Below, piece by piece: positions 34,814 to 45,252 of a stretch of DNA of 64,000 bases. Source of the stretch: Bacteroidia bacterium (GTDB lineage: Bacteria > Bacteroidota > Bacteroidia > UKL13-3); the NCBI GenBank assembly GCA_021740845.1, contig JAIOYZ010000002.1:62001-126000 (forward strand). The letters are read 5' to 3'. Made by a program: the position numbers and the translations under genes. Under the pieces are notes generated by a model, which made no database searches, was not told where the DNA came from, and saw nothing but the letters and a program-made list of their open reading frames with translations. Position 1 is the stretch's first letter, and each line of letters opens with the position of its first letter.

Positions 34814-35809
34814 ATGATAAAAGATTCTGAAATTTTTCTTGCTGCATTAAGTCAATCTCCCGAAGGGATGGTTATTTTCAATGAGAACAATGAATTTATT
34901 TATTGCAATGAGGCATTTTGTGATGCTTTAGGTTATCACAAACTTGAACTTCTTCATCATCCTTTAGTTGAAATTATTCCTTTATCCTTTATTGATAAGT
35001 TAAACCTAATTCAAATAGGTCAAAAAAGCAATTCCAATGGAGACGCCTTTTATGAAAAGCCCATAAAAAACAAAACGGGTGAAATAATTTGGTTTAATGT
35101 AGTTTCTAAGTTATTTAAACTAAAAGATAAGGAATACACAGTTTGTTTTTATCGGAACGAAATTGATTTTAGGGTTCAAAAGGAACAATTGCAAGAGAGT
35201 AATAAACGACTTAGTGAATACTCATTCTTAACATCTCACAAATTAAGACATCCAATTGCCAATATTTTAGGATTGATAAATTTATTTGATACAAATAACC
35301 TTTCTAATCCAGAAAACGGACCCTTAATTGATTATTTAAAACAAGCCTCTTTTCAGTTAAACGAAGTGGTACATGAACTAAACCACACTCTTAATTCAGC
35401 TAAATACAAGGAGGAAATAAATTTATTTGCAAAATCTGGATATCCAAAATCAGTAATGCTTATTGATGACGATTCTATAAACCATTTTATTACAAAATCT
35501 ATTATTTCACGGGTTGATCCAAATATGATTATCTTGTCTTACGACAACCCAAAACAGGCATTGCAATATTTAAATGCAGGAAATAATCTTCCAGAAATTA
35601 TTTTAATTGACCTTGGTTTAAGATGGATGACAGAGTGGGATTTTATGAAAGAATATTCAGCAATAAAAGGTTTGAAAATCCCTTGCTATATTTTCAGAAA
35701 TTTTATTGAACCGATAGACAAATCAAATGGTAAGAGATATGCCAACTTCAAAGAGTTTGTGGTAAAACCTATTACTACAGATAAGTTGGAAATGTTATTC
35801 AATAATTAA
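34814..35809 (+). CDS. PAS - histidine phosphotransfer (DHp) - receiver protein lacking a kinase ATPase domain
   Basis: The protein is 331 aa. A PAS domain (about 8-110: SPEGMVIFNENNEFIYCNEA) is followed by a coiled coil and an H-box, SYSFLTSHKLRHPIANILGL read from about 135, with the phosphorylatable His. Instead of the ATP-binding HATPase domain, a receiver domain begins near 210 (VMLIDDDSINHF). Its acceptor Asp is in IILIDLGLRWMTEWDF and the switch Lys in FVVKPITTDKL. The usual Thr/Ser position is an Arg/Asn region (CYIFRNF), so the receiver may be atypical. It probably relays phosphate or a conformational signal for a separate kinase. Confidence 0.75.
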   Translation: MIKDSEIFLAALSQSPEGMVIFNENNEFIYCNEAFCDALGYHKLELLHHPLVEIIPLSFIDKLNLIQIGQKSNSNGDAFYEKPIKNKTGEIIWFNVVSKLFKLKDKEYTVCFYRNEIDFRVQKEQLQESNKRLSEYSFLTSHKLRHPIANILGLINLFDTNNLSNPENGPLIDYLKQASFQLNEVVHELNHTLNSAKYKEEINLFAKSGYPKSVMLIDDDSINHFITKSIISRVDPNMIILSYDNPKQALQYLNAGNNLPEIILIDLGLRWMTEWDFMKEYSAIKGLKIPCYIFRNFIEPIDKSNGKRYANFKEFVVKPITTDKLEMLFNN

Positions 35810-35941
35810 GAGATTTATTTTTTTTGCCTTTTCCAAGCCTAGCTTTAGTTCTTTCCTTTTGCAATTTATCCACAATAATGTGTAAAAACTGAGGTCAGCA
35901 AATGGCAGTTTATACCTAAATTAGCAACTCTATTTTTGAGT

Positions 35942-37822
35942 ATGGCAGAAGAAGTTGTAAATTATGACGAGAGCAGTATTCGCTCCTTAGATTGGCGTGA
36001 ACATATCCGGTTAAGACCAGGTATGTATATTGGTAAACTTGGCGATGGTAGCGCCATGGATGATGGTATCTATATTTTACTTAAAGAAATTATTGATAAT
36101 TCAATTGACGAATTTGTAATGGGTAACGGCCGGCAAATTGATATAAAAATTACCGATAATAGAGCCTTTATTCGCGATTATGGAAGAGGTATTCCTTTGG
36201 GAAAGGTAATCGAGTGTGTTTCCCAAATTAATACTGGTGGTAAATATGATTCTGCCGCATTTAAAAAATCAGTAGGATTAAATGGGGTGGGAACAAAGGC
36301 CGTAAATGCCCTTTCGGCTCAGTTTAAGGTGCAATCTTTTAGGGATGGTAAAACAAAGGTTGCAGAATTTGAAAAAGGCCATTTGGTGAAGGATTCTAAA
36401 TTGCAAGATACCATTGAACCTAATGGAACAGCAATTTCATTTGTTGCAGACGATACCATTTTCAAGCATTTTAAATTTATCAATGAGTACATTGAAAATA
36501 TGCTTTGGAATTATGTTTACCTAAATGCTGGGCTTACAATTTGGTTCAACGATAAAAAATTTCATTCCAAAGATGGCTTATTGGATTTATTGAAAAACAA
36601 AACCAATAGCGACGCACTTAGATACCCAATTATTCACCTTAGAGGTGAAGATATTGAAGTGGCTATTACCCATGAAAACCAATATGGGGAAGAATATTAT
36701 AGTTTCGTTAATGGCCAACATACCACACAAGGTGGTACCCATTTAATAGCTTTTAGAGAAGCATTTGCCAAAACCGTTAGAGAATTCTTTAAGAAAGACT
36801 TCGACTTGGCAGATATTAGAGCGAGCATTATTGCTGCGGTAAGTTTACGTGTTCAGGAACCCGTTTTTGAAAGTCAAACCAAAACCAAATTGGGTTCAAC
36901 CAATATGGCGCCTACAGAATCGCCAACAGTAAAGCAGTTTGTTATCGATTTTATGAAGAAAAGTTTAGACGATTTTCTTCATAAGCACCCTGAAGTTGCA
37001 GATGCTTTATTAAGACGAATTAACCAAAGTGAGCGCGAGAGAAAAGAAATGGCTGGTATTAAAAAACTAGCTAATGATCGTGCAAAAAAAGCAAACTTAC
37101 ACAATAGGAAATTAAGAGATTGCCGACTTCATTATAACGAAGGAAAAGATGAAAGGCGCTTTGAATCTACCTTATTTATTACTGAAGGAGATTCGGCAAG
37201 TGGCTCCATCACCAAAAGTAGAAATGTTGAATTGCAAGCAGTTTTTAGTTTAAGAGGAAAACCATTGAATAGTTTTGGTTTGACCAAGAAAATTGTTTAC
37301 GAAAATGAAGAGTTTAATCTTTTACAACATGCATTAAACATTGAAGAAAGTATAGAAGATTTAAGGTATAATAGAATTGTTATTGCAACTGATGCCGATG
37401 TGGATGGCATGCATATTCGCTTGTTATTATTAACGTTCTTTCTTCAGTTCTTTCCAGATCTAGCAAAAAACGGACATTTATTTATCCTTGAAACACCTTT
37501 GTTTAGGGTTAGAAATAAGCAAAAAACCATTTATTGCTATACAGATGAAGAAAGACTAAATGCCATTAGTCAATTAGGTGTACGCCCAGAAATAACCCGA
37601 TTTAAAGGTTTGGGTGAAATTTCTCCAGAGGAATTTGGCTTGTTTATAGGTGAAGATATGCGCCTTCAACCAGTTGTGCTTAGTAAGGATGTTCCTATCA
37701 AGAAAATGTTGGAATATTTTATGGGTAAAAACACAATGGAACGCCAAGGTTTTATCATAGACAATTTAAGAATTGAAAAGGATACTATTATCGAAAAGGA
37801 AATAGAAGAAGAATTGGTTTAG
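35942..37822 (+). CDS. parE: DNA topoisomerase IV subunit B
   Basis: The protein is 626 aa. The GHKL ATPase marks are [25 protein letters not shown] and [15 protein letters not shown]; the QTK loop is QTKTKLGS; the Toprim domain has [12 protein letters not shown] and [15 protein letters not shown]. The opening [20 protein letters not shown] and the length are those of Bacteroidota ParE rather than GyrB. It supplies the ATPase half of the chromosome-decatenating enzyme. The start is ATG 35942 (TTG 35936 is in frame). parC is not adjacent. Confidence 0.9.
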   Translation: MAEEVVNYDESSIRSLDWREHIRLRPGMYIGKLGDGSAMDDGIYILLKEIIDNSIDEFVMGNGRQIDIKITDNRAFIRDYGRGIPLGKVIECVSQINTGGKYDSAAFKKSVGLNGVGTKAVNALSAQFKVQSFRDGKTKVAEFEKGHLVKDSKLQDTIEPNGTAISFVADDTIFKHFKFINEYIENMLWNYVYLNAGLTIWFNDKKFHSKDGLLDLLKNKTNSDALRYPIIHLRGEDIEVAITHENQYGEEYYSFVNGQHTTQGGTHLIAFREAFAKTVREFFKKDFDLADIRASIIAAVSLRVQEPVFESQTKTKLGSTNMAPTESPTVKQFVIDFMKKSLDDFLHKHPEVADALLRRINQSERERKEMAGIKKLANDRAKKANLHNRKLRDCRLHYNEGKDERRFESTLFITEGDSASGSITKSRNVELQAVFSLRGKPLNSFGLTKKIVYENEEFNLLQHALNIEESIEDLRYNRIVIATDADVDGMHIRLLLLTFFLQFFPDLAKNGHLFILETPLFRVRNKQKTIYCYTDEERLNAISQLGVRPEITRFKGLGEISPEEFGLFIGEDMRLQPVVLSKDVPIKKMLEYFMGKNTMERQGFIIDNLRIEKDTIIEKEIEEELV

Positions 37823-37831
37823 GTTCAAACC
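37822..37831 (+). repeat. Dispersed motif GGTTCAAACC, exact copy 11
   Basis: Its first base is the last base of the parE stop codon, and it lies between the convergent parE and fdhD genes. Confidence 0.85.
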
Positions 37832-37843
37832 AAAATTTAATAA

Positions 37844-38686
37844 CTATAGAATACGAGATTCTCCGCAATAGATATTAAACCTATCTTCTTTTAAAAATCC
37901 TACCAAAGTAATTTCAGCTTCTTTAGCAATATCAACAGCTAAACTAGAAGGAGCGCCAACAGAAGCCACAATTGCTATTCCAGCCATTGTGGCTTTTTGT
38001 ATTAATTCAAAACTAGCTCTACCACTTAACAATAAAATTCCTTCTTTAAATAGGTTTAGGTCTGAACCTAATATAGCGCCAATTAATTTATCTAAGGCAT
38101 TATGTCTTCCAACATCTTCTCTAAGTAAAAACAATTTCCCTTGGCTATCAAATAATGCGCAAGCATGAATTCCACCAGTGTAAGTAAATACCTGTTGAGC
38201 CCCTTTTAATGCTTCTGGTAGATTTAATAAAGTGTCTTTTGAAATAGTAAATTGATTTAAATTCCTCTTGTCGCAATGTTGGAAAACGGCTTCAATACTA
38301 GCTTTGCCGCATACGCCGCAACTAGATGTGGTATAGAAATTTCTTTGTAACGAACTTCCATCAAATTCAATATTTTCTTTTAATTCAACCCTAACTACAT
38401 TGAATAAGTTTTCTTTGGTATTTAACTCTGTACAATATTGAACACTCGAAACATCATCCAAAGTTTGAATAATTCCTTCTGTAAATAAGAATCCCAAAGC
38501 CAATTCAAAATCATTTCCAGGAGTTCGCATGGTAACAGAAATGCGTTGTTGTTGCCTGTTTTCTTTTGATCCAAAACCAAGTCTAATTTCCAATGGTTCT
38601 TCAACAGCAAGTAAATCTTCTTTGTACTCTAAATTACCATTTATAAATTTCAATAAACGTATTGCTGAAACAGGTGCCTTTCCCAT
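37844..38686 (-). CDS. fdhD: Sulfur carrier protein FdhD
   Basis: The protein is 280 aa. FdhD passes sulfur from a cysteine desulfurase to the molybdenum cofactor for formate dehydrogenase activation. The redox Cys pair is in TTSSCGVCGKAS at about residue 120; VTMRTPGNDFELALGFLFTE and REDVGRHNALDKLIGA are family signatures. It lies one base downstream of the M1 peptidase gene. No molybdoenzyme is in the window, so its client lies elsewhere. Confidence 0.93.
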   Translation of the reverse strand: MGKAPVSAIRLLKFINGNLEYKEDLLAVEEPLEIRLGFGSKENRQQQRISVTMRTPGNDFELALGFLFTEGIIQTLDDVSSVQYCTELNTKENLFNVVRVELKENIEFDGSSLQRNFYTTSSCGVCGKASIEAVFQHCDKRNLNQFTISKDTLLNLPEALKGAQQVFTYTGGIHACALFDSQGKLFLLREDVGRHNALDKLIGAILGSDLNLFKEGILLLSGRASFELIQKATMAGIAIVASVGAPSSLAVDIAKEAEITLVGFLKEDRFNIYCGESRIL

Positions 38687-38687
38687 T

Positions 38688-41051
38688 TTACTTTACAATA
38701 ATGGTTTGACTAATTTTCCCTTTTTCATCTTCAAAAACTACAAAATAATTTCCTTTGGCTAGGTTATCGGTTTTTAGTTCAAAGGTTGAATCTACTTTAT
38801 TGACGATGTGTTCAAGCATCAAAACACCATTTGGATTAAATACTTGCAACTTGCCATTTCCATGAACAAATTGAATTTCAATATTCAATGCGCCTTCAGT
38901 TGGATTTGGAAAAACTTTCATGGTTCTTGACCCAACTTCTTTTGTCTTATTGGTAGCTGTAAAATCTAAATAGCCAAATACATAATCACCTTTCTTTAAG
39001 TTATTAACCCAAAATCTTCCAGTTTTATCAGTTTTACTTGGGCCCATTTGTTTAGTTAAATCTGTTTCTATTACAAATGGCGATTGTGCATTTTCTCTAT
39101 ATAATAGTACCAAACTATCCTCAGTTCCAACAATTAGTTCATTGTCTAAGTACCCACTATTCTTAGTGCTAGGAGTGGAGCCATCGTAATTAAAGAAAGC
39201 AGTAGATTTAAATGAAGGATTCCAAAGTCCATCTATGTTCCAATATCTTTCTGATGAAACTCTAACGCCAGCAGGTAATTGTGTGCCATTTATCCATGGT
39301 TGAACAAAATGATGTTGAATAAAAATATAACTAGAATCTGGGTTGGTTTGAGGAGTAATGGTTAGTAATGCATTTGAAAATGTTTTAACCGAATTGCCTT
39401 TTACCCATTCAAATTGGGAGGTAGCTCCGTTCATGGTTCCTTGGTTTATTCCAATTTTTAAATTGCTTAGGACAGAGTTACCAGTATTTATTGTTAATTT
39501 AAATTCTCCAGATTCCAAATTTCTAAATATTGGCAAATAGGATTGAACCCACTGATTCCCTAAATTATAACTTAAATGTACAAGCAGAGTATCTGGAATA
39601 ATTGTTTTGTGCCTCGACATTAATTGAAAGCTAGCAATAACACTTTGTTTTGTGTTTGGTTCAACACTAATTAATTGTAAATCTGTATGGCCTTTATCAA
39701 AAATATAAGAGTTAAAAAAAGCATTTATGCCTGAACCAAATCTAATTTCAAAATGATTCTGCAAATCCAAACTGCTGGCAACATTAAACTGAAATTTTTC
39801 TAAGTATGACTTTACGGTATTGAAAAAGGCCGTATCATCATTAATATACATTCTTAAACTATGAGCCATTAATGCACCTTTGGTATAAACATGTGTGCCG
39901 TATGTTTGAGCCAAAGGCACCCCAGAAACAGGCATATAAGATCCATCTCTTACATGAGCCCAGCGCAACACTTCAAACAACTTATCATTAATGTCGGCAT
40001 TATAAGAATCCTTTCCATAAACACATTCTAAAAATAAAGCTTCGCAATAACTTGCCCAGCCTTCGTTAAGCCACATATCTGCTGCCGTATTGGTTGTTAC
40101 CAAATTCCCAAACCAATGGTGTGAAAGTTCATGTGCCATTAATGTTTCATAATTGGTTGAACCATCAATGGCATACAATGGATATGAAATATTTCCTGCG
40201 TGTTCCATGGCACCAGAATTAAAAGGAACACCAACATAACCAACTCTATCAAATTGGTAGGGGCCAAACTTAGTTTCAAAACACTGTAAAGCATTATTTA
40301 ATTTGGCAAAAGATGCAATTGCTTTTAAGGTGTCTTTGGCCTCAACTGCCAAGGAAACGGGGATATTTCTATTAACACCAGCATAAATGCTATTAACTAA
40401 AACATATTTACTAACAGCTACATTGGCAATATAGGTAGGTATTTCCTGACCTAATTTCCAATGCCAAGTATGGCCATTATTATCCGCTGGTGTTGCTGGC
40501 GACTGAATTCCATTACAAACTGCCACATAACCAGAATCTGTTGTAATATGAAACTCATATGTGGCTTTGTCCGAAAAATTATCGATGCAAGGAAACCAGC
40601 ATCTACCAAAATTTGGAGGATTGGAAGCCATACCAACACCCATATTGTATGCATAGGTGCTAGTAAAAAAGAAACCTCCCCAACGTGCATCTGTTTTTGG
40701 AGAACCGTCATAAGTAATTTCCAATTTTAGCGTATCTCCTTTTTGGTAGGTTTGATCCAAAAGTATATGAAGTGTAGAGTCGGTTTGAGAATAGGAGGAT
40801 GCAATAGAATTGCATTTAATTTCGCTAACAGGAAGCATCAATAAATCCAAAATAAGTGATTTGGTTTGATTGAATTTTGCAACTGCAATAATTTCTGTTT
40901 TTCCTTGAATTTGTTTGCTGCCTATATTCCGAATATTTGCCTCAATATTATAATGTATAACATCTACAGAATCAGTTCGATTGGCCATTAATTCAATTGA
41001 ATTTAGGTTCAAGAGGAAAAGGATTAGTAAAGAGAGAAAAGTTTTTTGCAT
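38688..41051 (-). CDS. M1-family aminopeptidase with T9SS sorting domain
   Basis: The protein is 787 aa. It has a signal peptide (LSLLILFLLNLNSIELMA), an N-terminal M1 saddle domain, the substrate motif GAMEHAGNISYP and the zinc site AHELSHHWFGNLVTTN with NEGWASYCEAL. The C-terminal 75 residues form a Por secretion-type sorting domain (MKVFPNPTEGALNIEIQFVH ... GNYFVVFEDEKGKISQTIIVK), so the enzyme is exported through type IX secretion and probably attached at the surface. It would trim peptides outside the cell. Confidence 0.93.
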   Translation of the reverse strand: MQKTFLSLLILFLLNLNSIELMANRTDSVDVIHYNIEANIRNIGSKQIQGKTEIIAVAKFNQTKSLILDLLMLPVSEIKCNSIASSYSQTDSTLHILLDQTYQKGDTLKLEITYDGSPKTDARWGGFFFTSTYAYNMGVGMASNPPNFGRCWFPCIDNFSDKATYEFHITTDSGYVAVCNGIQSPATPADNNGHTWHWKLGQEIPTYIANVAVSKYVLVNSIYAGVNRNIPVSLAVEAKDTLKAIASFAKLNNALQCFETKFGPYQFDRVGYVGVPFNSGAMEHAGNISYPLYAIDGSTNYETLMAHELSHHWFGNLVTTNTAADMWLNEGWASYCEALFLECVYGKDSYNADINDKLFEVLRWAHVRDGSYMPVSGVPLAQTYGTHVYTKGALMAHSLRMYINDDTAFFNTVKSYLEKFQFNVASSLDLQNHFEIRFGSGINAFFNSYIFDKGHTDLQLISVEPNTKQSVIASFQLMSRHKTIIPDTLLVHLSYNLGNQWVQSYLPIFRNLESGEFKLTINTGNSVLSNLKIGINQGTMNGATSQFEWVKGNSVKTFSNALLTITPQTNPDSSYIFIQHHFVQPWINGTQLPAGVRVSSERYWNIDGLWNPSFKSTAFFNYDGSTPSTKNSGYLDNELIVGTEDSLVLLYRENAQSPFVIETDLTKQMGPSKTDKTGRFWVNNLKKGDYVFGYLDFTATNKTKEVGSRTMKVFPNPTEGALNIEIQFVHGNGKLQVFNPNGVLMLEHIVNKVDSTFELKTDNLAKGNYFVVFEDEKGKISQTIIVK

Positions 41052-41213
41052 ATAGTTCCAAATATAACATAAAAATTAAGACAATTTCTTATCCACATAC
41101 AATGGAATTTTTGTGGGAATTTTATGCATGAAAATCACCGCGAATACCATATTTTGCAATGATTTAACGAAAAAAAGAGGTTGGGGTAATACCAGCCCTA
41201 AATAAATTAGAAT

Positions 41214-43790
41214 ATGGCAGAAGATAGAATCATACAAATCAACATTGAAGATGAAATGAAGACCGCCTACATCGATTATTCGATGTCGGTTATTGTAAGT
41301 AGGGCATTGCCCGATGTGCGTGATGGTCTCAAACCCGTTCACCGCCGAGTTTTATACGGCATGACGGAATTAGGATTGGCCTCCAATAGGTCTTACAAAA
41401 AATCAGCCCGTATTGTAGGGGAGGTTTTGGGTAAGTATCACCCACATGGAGATAGCTCAGTTTATGATACCATGGTGCGTATGGCCCAAGAATGGAATAT
41501 GCGCTACATGTTGGTGGATGGCCAAGGAAACTTTGGTTCTGTAGATGGTGATCCACCTGCAGCAATGCGTTATACGGAAGCTCGTTTGCGTAAAATGGCT
41601 GAGGAATTATTGGTTGATATCGACAAAAACACGGTTGATTTTCGTCCGAACTTTGATGATAGCTTAACTGAACCTTCTGTATTGCCATCAAAAGTTCCAA
41701 ATCTATTAATGAATGGTGCCTCGGGTATTGCTGTAGGTATGGCAACCAATATGGCTCCACACAATTTATCAGAATGTGTAGACGGAATTCAAGCTTATAT
41801 TGATAATAGGGATATCACTATTCCTGAATTAATGAAATTTATTAAAGCACCAGATTTTCCAACTGGGGGTACAATTTATGGATATGAAGGTGTAAAACAG
41901 GCATTTGAAACAGGAAGAGGTCGCATTGTTATGCGTGCTAAATCTAATTTTGAAACTTCTAAAACTGGAAAAGACCAAATTGTAGTTAATGAAATTCCTT
42001 ACCAAGTAAACAAAGCTAATTTGATTAAACAAATTGCTGATTTGGTAAATGAAAAAGTGATTGAAGGCATTAGTGATGTTAGAGATGAAAGTGATAGAGA
42101 TGGTATGCGCATGGTTTTCGATTTAAAACGCGATGCTGTTCCAAATGTGGTTTTAAACAAACTTTACAAATACTCTCAACTTCAAACTTCTTTTAGCGTT
42201 AACAATGTGGCCCTTGTAAAAGGCAGACCAGACATGTTGAACCTAAAAGATTTAATAGTTCATTTTGTTGACCATAGACATACCGTAATTGTTCGTAGAA
42301 CTCAATTTGATTTAGAAGAAGCTCAAAAACGCGCTCATATTTTAGAAGGCTTACTAATTGCTTTAGATCATTTAGATGAAGTAATTGCCCTTATTCGTAA
42401 ATCCCGCACACCAGACGAAGCTAAAGCTGGGTTAATGGATAATTTTAAACTATCCGACATTCAGGCGAAAGCTATTTTGGACATGCGTTTACAACGTTTA
42501 ACCGGACTAGAACGCGATAAAATTAAAGATGAGTACGCTCAAATCATGGAGTTGATTGCTCGTTTAGAAGAAATTCTTGCAAACGAATCTATCCGTATGA
42601 AAATAATCAAGGACGAATTGGCCGAGATGAAAGATAAATACGGCGATGAGCGCAGAAGTGTTATTGAAATGGTGGGTAATGAAATGAGTATGGAAGATTT
42701 AATTCCTGATGAAGATGTGGTTATTACCATTTCTCATTTGGGTTATATGAAACGTACTTCATTAAATGAATATCGCACTCAAGCTCGCGGTGGTAGAGGT
42801 AGTAGAGGTGTTGCAAAACGCCAAGAAGATTTTGTTGAACATATCTTTATGGCAACAAACCACAACTATTTGCTATTGTTCACAGAACAAGGTAGATGTT
42901 TCTGGTTGCGTATTTATGAAATCCCAGAAGGTGAAAAAACTAGCAAAGGAAGAGCAATTCAGAACTTAATCAACATGCCAGTTGATGATAAAGTGAAAGC
43001 TTTCTTATGTGTTAAAACCCTTAGCGACGAAGAATATATTAATTCTACCAATGTAATTATGGTAACGCAACAAGGTACCATCAAGAAAACTACCTTGGAA
43101 GCTTATAGTCGTCCTCGTGCAAATGGTATTAATGCCATTAATGTTAGAGAAGGTGATAACTTGGTAGAAGCAAGATTAACTAGTGGTACCAGCGAAATAA
43201 TTATTGCGAGTAGAGAAGGTAAAGCCATTCGTTTTAATGAAAGCACAGTAAGACCTATGGGCAGAAATGCTACAGGTGTAAGAGCTATTCGTTTGGCTGA
43301 AGGCGATGAAGTTATTGGTATGGCTAGCATCGATGATCCAACAATAACAGAGGTTTTAGTGGTTACCGAAAATGGTATGGGTAAGCGTTCCGAAGTGGAA
43401 GATTATCGTATTACTAACCGTGGTGGTAAAGGTGTAAGCGCCATGAAAATCACCGATAAAACTGGAAAATTAGTGACCATTAAAGATGTAGACGATTCTA
43501 ACGATATCATGATTATTAACAAAAGCGGAATCACAATTCGCCTAAGCGTTAAAGATTTGAGAGTATTGGGTCGTGTTACACAAGGTGTGAAATTGATTAA
43601 TATTGGCGACAAAGATGAAATAGCTAGTGTTGCTAAAATCAATTACATTCCTGGAGAAGAAGAAGGCGAAGTTGAATTAGGAGAAGATGGATTACCCATT
43701 ATAAAAGTGGATTTAGGTGAAACACCAGAATCTGATTTGGAAACTCCAAGTGATATCAACCCGGAAACTGAAACTCCTCCAACAGAATAA
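41214..43790 (+). CDS. gyrA: DNA gyrase subunit A
   Basis: The protein is 858 aa. The breakage-reunion domain shows [20 protein letters not shown], the quinolone region [17 protein letters not shown] and the catalytic Tyr in AMRYTEARL. In the quinolone region, Ser and Asp hold the positions of E. coli Ser83 and Asp87, the susceptible form. The C-terminal pinwheel carries a GyrA-box version, [10 protein letters not shown], which marks gyrase rather than ParC. It ends in an acidic tail ([11 protein letters not shown]). It introduces negative supercoils with GyrB, which is not in the window. Confidence 0.97.
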   Translation: MAEDRIIQINIEDEMKTAYIDYSMSVIVSRALPDVRDGLKPVHRRVLYGMTELGLASNRSYKKSARIVGEVLGKYHPHGDSSVYDTMVRMAQEWNMRYMLVDGQGNFGSVDGDPPAAMRYTEARLRKMAEELLVDIDKNTVDFRPNFDDSLTEPSVLPSKVPNLLMNGASGIAVGMATNMAPHNLSECVDGIQAYIDNRDITIPELMKFIKAPDFPTGGTIYGYEGVKQAFETGRGRIVMRAKSNFETSKTGKDQIVVNEIPYQVNKANLIKQIADLVNEKVIEGISDVRDESDRDGMRMVFDLKRDAVPNVVLNKLYKYSQLQTSFSVNNVALVKGRPDMLNLKDLIVHFVDHRHTVIVRRTQFDLEEAQKRAHILEGLLIALDHLDEVIALIRKSRTPDEAKAGLMDNFKLSDIQAKAILDMRLQRLTGLERDKIKDEYAQIMELIARLEEILANESIRMKIIKDELAEMKDKYGDERRSVIEMVGNEMSMEDLIPDEDVVITISHLGYMKRTSLNEYRTQARGGRGSRGVAKRQEDFVEHIFMATNHNYLLLFTEQGRCFWLRIYEIPEGEKTSKGRAIQNLINMPVDDKVKAFLCVKTLSDEEYINSTNVIMVTQQGTIKKTTLEAYSRPRANGINAINVREGDNLVEARLTSGTSEIIIASREGKAIRFNESTVRPMGRNATGVRAIRLAEGDEVIGMASIDDPTITEVLVVTENGMGKRSEVEDYRITNRGGKGVSAMKITDKTGKLVTIKDVDDSNDIMIINKSGITIRLSVKDLRVLGRVTQGVKLINIGDKDEIASVAKINYIPGEEEGEVELGEDGLPIIKVDLGETPESDLETPSDINPETETPPTE

Positions 43791-43810
43791 TTTCAGGATT
43801 TACCTAATTA

Positions 43811-43840
43811 AAAAGCCCGAAGCGAAAACTTCGGGCTTTT
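43811..43840 (+). terminator. Terminator after gyrA
   Basis: The 12-bp perfect stem AAAAGCCCGAAG/CTTCGGGCTTTT has a 6-nt loop and extra T residues. Confidence 0.92.
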
Positions 43841-43886
43841 TTGCGTAATATGATTTTGGTTTGTTTTATAGACGGTTATGAGTTTG

Positions 43887-45077
43887 TTATTCAACTATAA
43901 GTTTAAATATTTTCACTAAATCTCCTTTTAGATAAACCTTGCAAAAATAGAAGCCAGTTGGCAATTCTTGCGGTAATTCAATTGAGTTTTTTTCGTCTTG
44001 AACCAAGTTTTTTTCCCATACAAAAGTTCCATTAGTTTGATACAATTCTATTTTTAAGGGAGCATATTTTGGTTCAAACCGAAAATTTAAAACCTTGTTG
44101 TTTGGATTTGGAAATAGCTCAAATGAAATTTCTTTACCAATTTCTGAACCTAATCCTGTTGCCCCAGACATGGAAAACTCGCATAAACCAATAATGGCAA
44201 ATTTGCTCATTTCAAAAAAATAGTTGAGGTTTATGTTTTCAATACTATCCGAATACCGGTGCCAATTAGGATTGAAATCTCGGTCGTAATCCTCCGTGAG
44301 CCCAATGGCATCAATATCTTTGTCCCAGAAAGATTGTTGGTCTGTATTGGGTTCCCCAGGATTTTTTATAAAACATTGAAGCTTCAATTTATGCTGAATT
44401 GCAATATTGCTTAAGTATTCTCCATACCCAATTGTATTGGGTAATTTGGGGATAACATGAATCATAGCTAAAGAATCATTATCGCCATCCCAAGCAATCA
44501 TATCCAAATTAATTACACATATAATTTCAGGTAAATTTCCGCCAGTACTAGGGTAGGATTTACTACCTAAAAGCCCTAATTCCTCCTCATCCCAAAATGC
44601 CAATTGAATAGAGTAGGGGAAATCGATATTCTTTAAAACCCTTGCTGCTTCAAGCAATGCAGCTACACCACTTGCATTATCATCTGCACCTTGAAAGGAT
44701 GTAATATTTCCTCCCACACAATCGTAATGAGCGCAAAGGATAATTGATTTATTAGGATAAATTGTTCCTTTTTTCTCAGCAATAATATTAGTACCGGTGC
44801 CGCTATATTCCATTTTTCGAATGTTATAACCGTAAGAAGTACAAGTGTTTTCTAAATATTTTGCAGCCAAAATATTGTTGGGATGAAACGCATATCTTGA
44901 AGAAATATATTGTGACGTATTATCAATTATTACGGGGCTTTTTCCAACTAATTCTTGCAGCTTTTTGAGTAAACTATCATTGTTGATCTGCATGAGAGCT
45001 TGAGAACAAGCCAAATTTTGGGCATTTCCAATTTCTACCAACAATCCAAGCAATATGCCCAATAAGAGTTTTTTCAT
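43887..45077 (-). CDS. M28-family peptidase with T9SS sorting domain
   Basis: The protein is 396 aa. It has a signal peptide (LLLGILLGLLVEIGNAQ). The co-catalytic zinc ligands are in LCAHYDCVGG (His), QGADDNASGVAALLEAA (Asp), AFWDEEELGLLGS (Glu pair) and INLDMIAWDGDND (Asp). The C-terminus, ELFPNPNNKVLNFRFEP to FYFCKVYLKGDLVKIFKL, is a T9SS sorting domain. It is a secreted aminopeptidase-type enzyme, followed across a divergent promoter region by another T9SS cargo gene. Confidence 0.92.
   Translation of the reverse strand: MKKLLLGILLGLLVEIGNAQNLACSQALMQINNDSLLKKLQELVGKSPVIIDNTSQYISSRYAFHPNNILAAKYLENTCTSYGYNIRKMEYSGTGTNIIAEKKGTIYPNKSIILCAHYDCVGGNITSFQGADDNASGVAALLEAARVLKNIDFPYSIQLAFWDEEELGLLGSKSYPSTGGNLPEIICVINLDMIAWDGDNDSLAMIHVIPKLPNTIGYGEYLSNIAIQHKLKLQCFIKNPGEPNTDQQSFWDKDIDAIGLTEDYDRDFNPNWHRYSDSIENINLNYFFEMSKFAIIGLCEFSMSGATGLGSEIGKEISFELFPNPNNKVLNFRFEPKYAPLKIELYQTNGTFVWEKNLVQDEKNSIELPQELPTGFYFCKVYLKGDLVKIFKLIVE
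44071..44080 (+). repeat. Dispersed motif GGTTCAAACC, exact copy 12
   Basis: It lies in the sorting-domain part of the M28 gene; the coding strand reads Arg-Phe-Glu-Pro-Lys. Flanks TTTT and GAAAA fit the full consensus. Confidence 0.85.
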
Positions 45078-45185
45078 ACTTTTTACTATTAATTAATCCC
45101 TAATCAAAGGTCACTATTTTTAGCGTTTATGGTTCAAATTTTATCATAATTTATAAATTATTATGGCAGTGTTTTTATTTATTTC

Positions 45186-45195
45186 GGTTTGAACC
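45186..45195 (-). repeat. Dispersed motif GGTTCAAACC, exact copy 13
   Basis: It is intergenic, between divergent M28 and surface-protein genes. Plus strand: ATTTCGGTTTGAACCAAAGA. Confidence 0.85.
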
Positions 45196-45252
45196 AAAGA
45201 AAGAAAACAGTTTGGGAAGAGTATATTCGCAAAAGTAAATTCTATTTTATAA

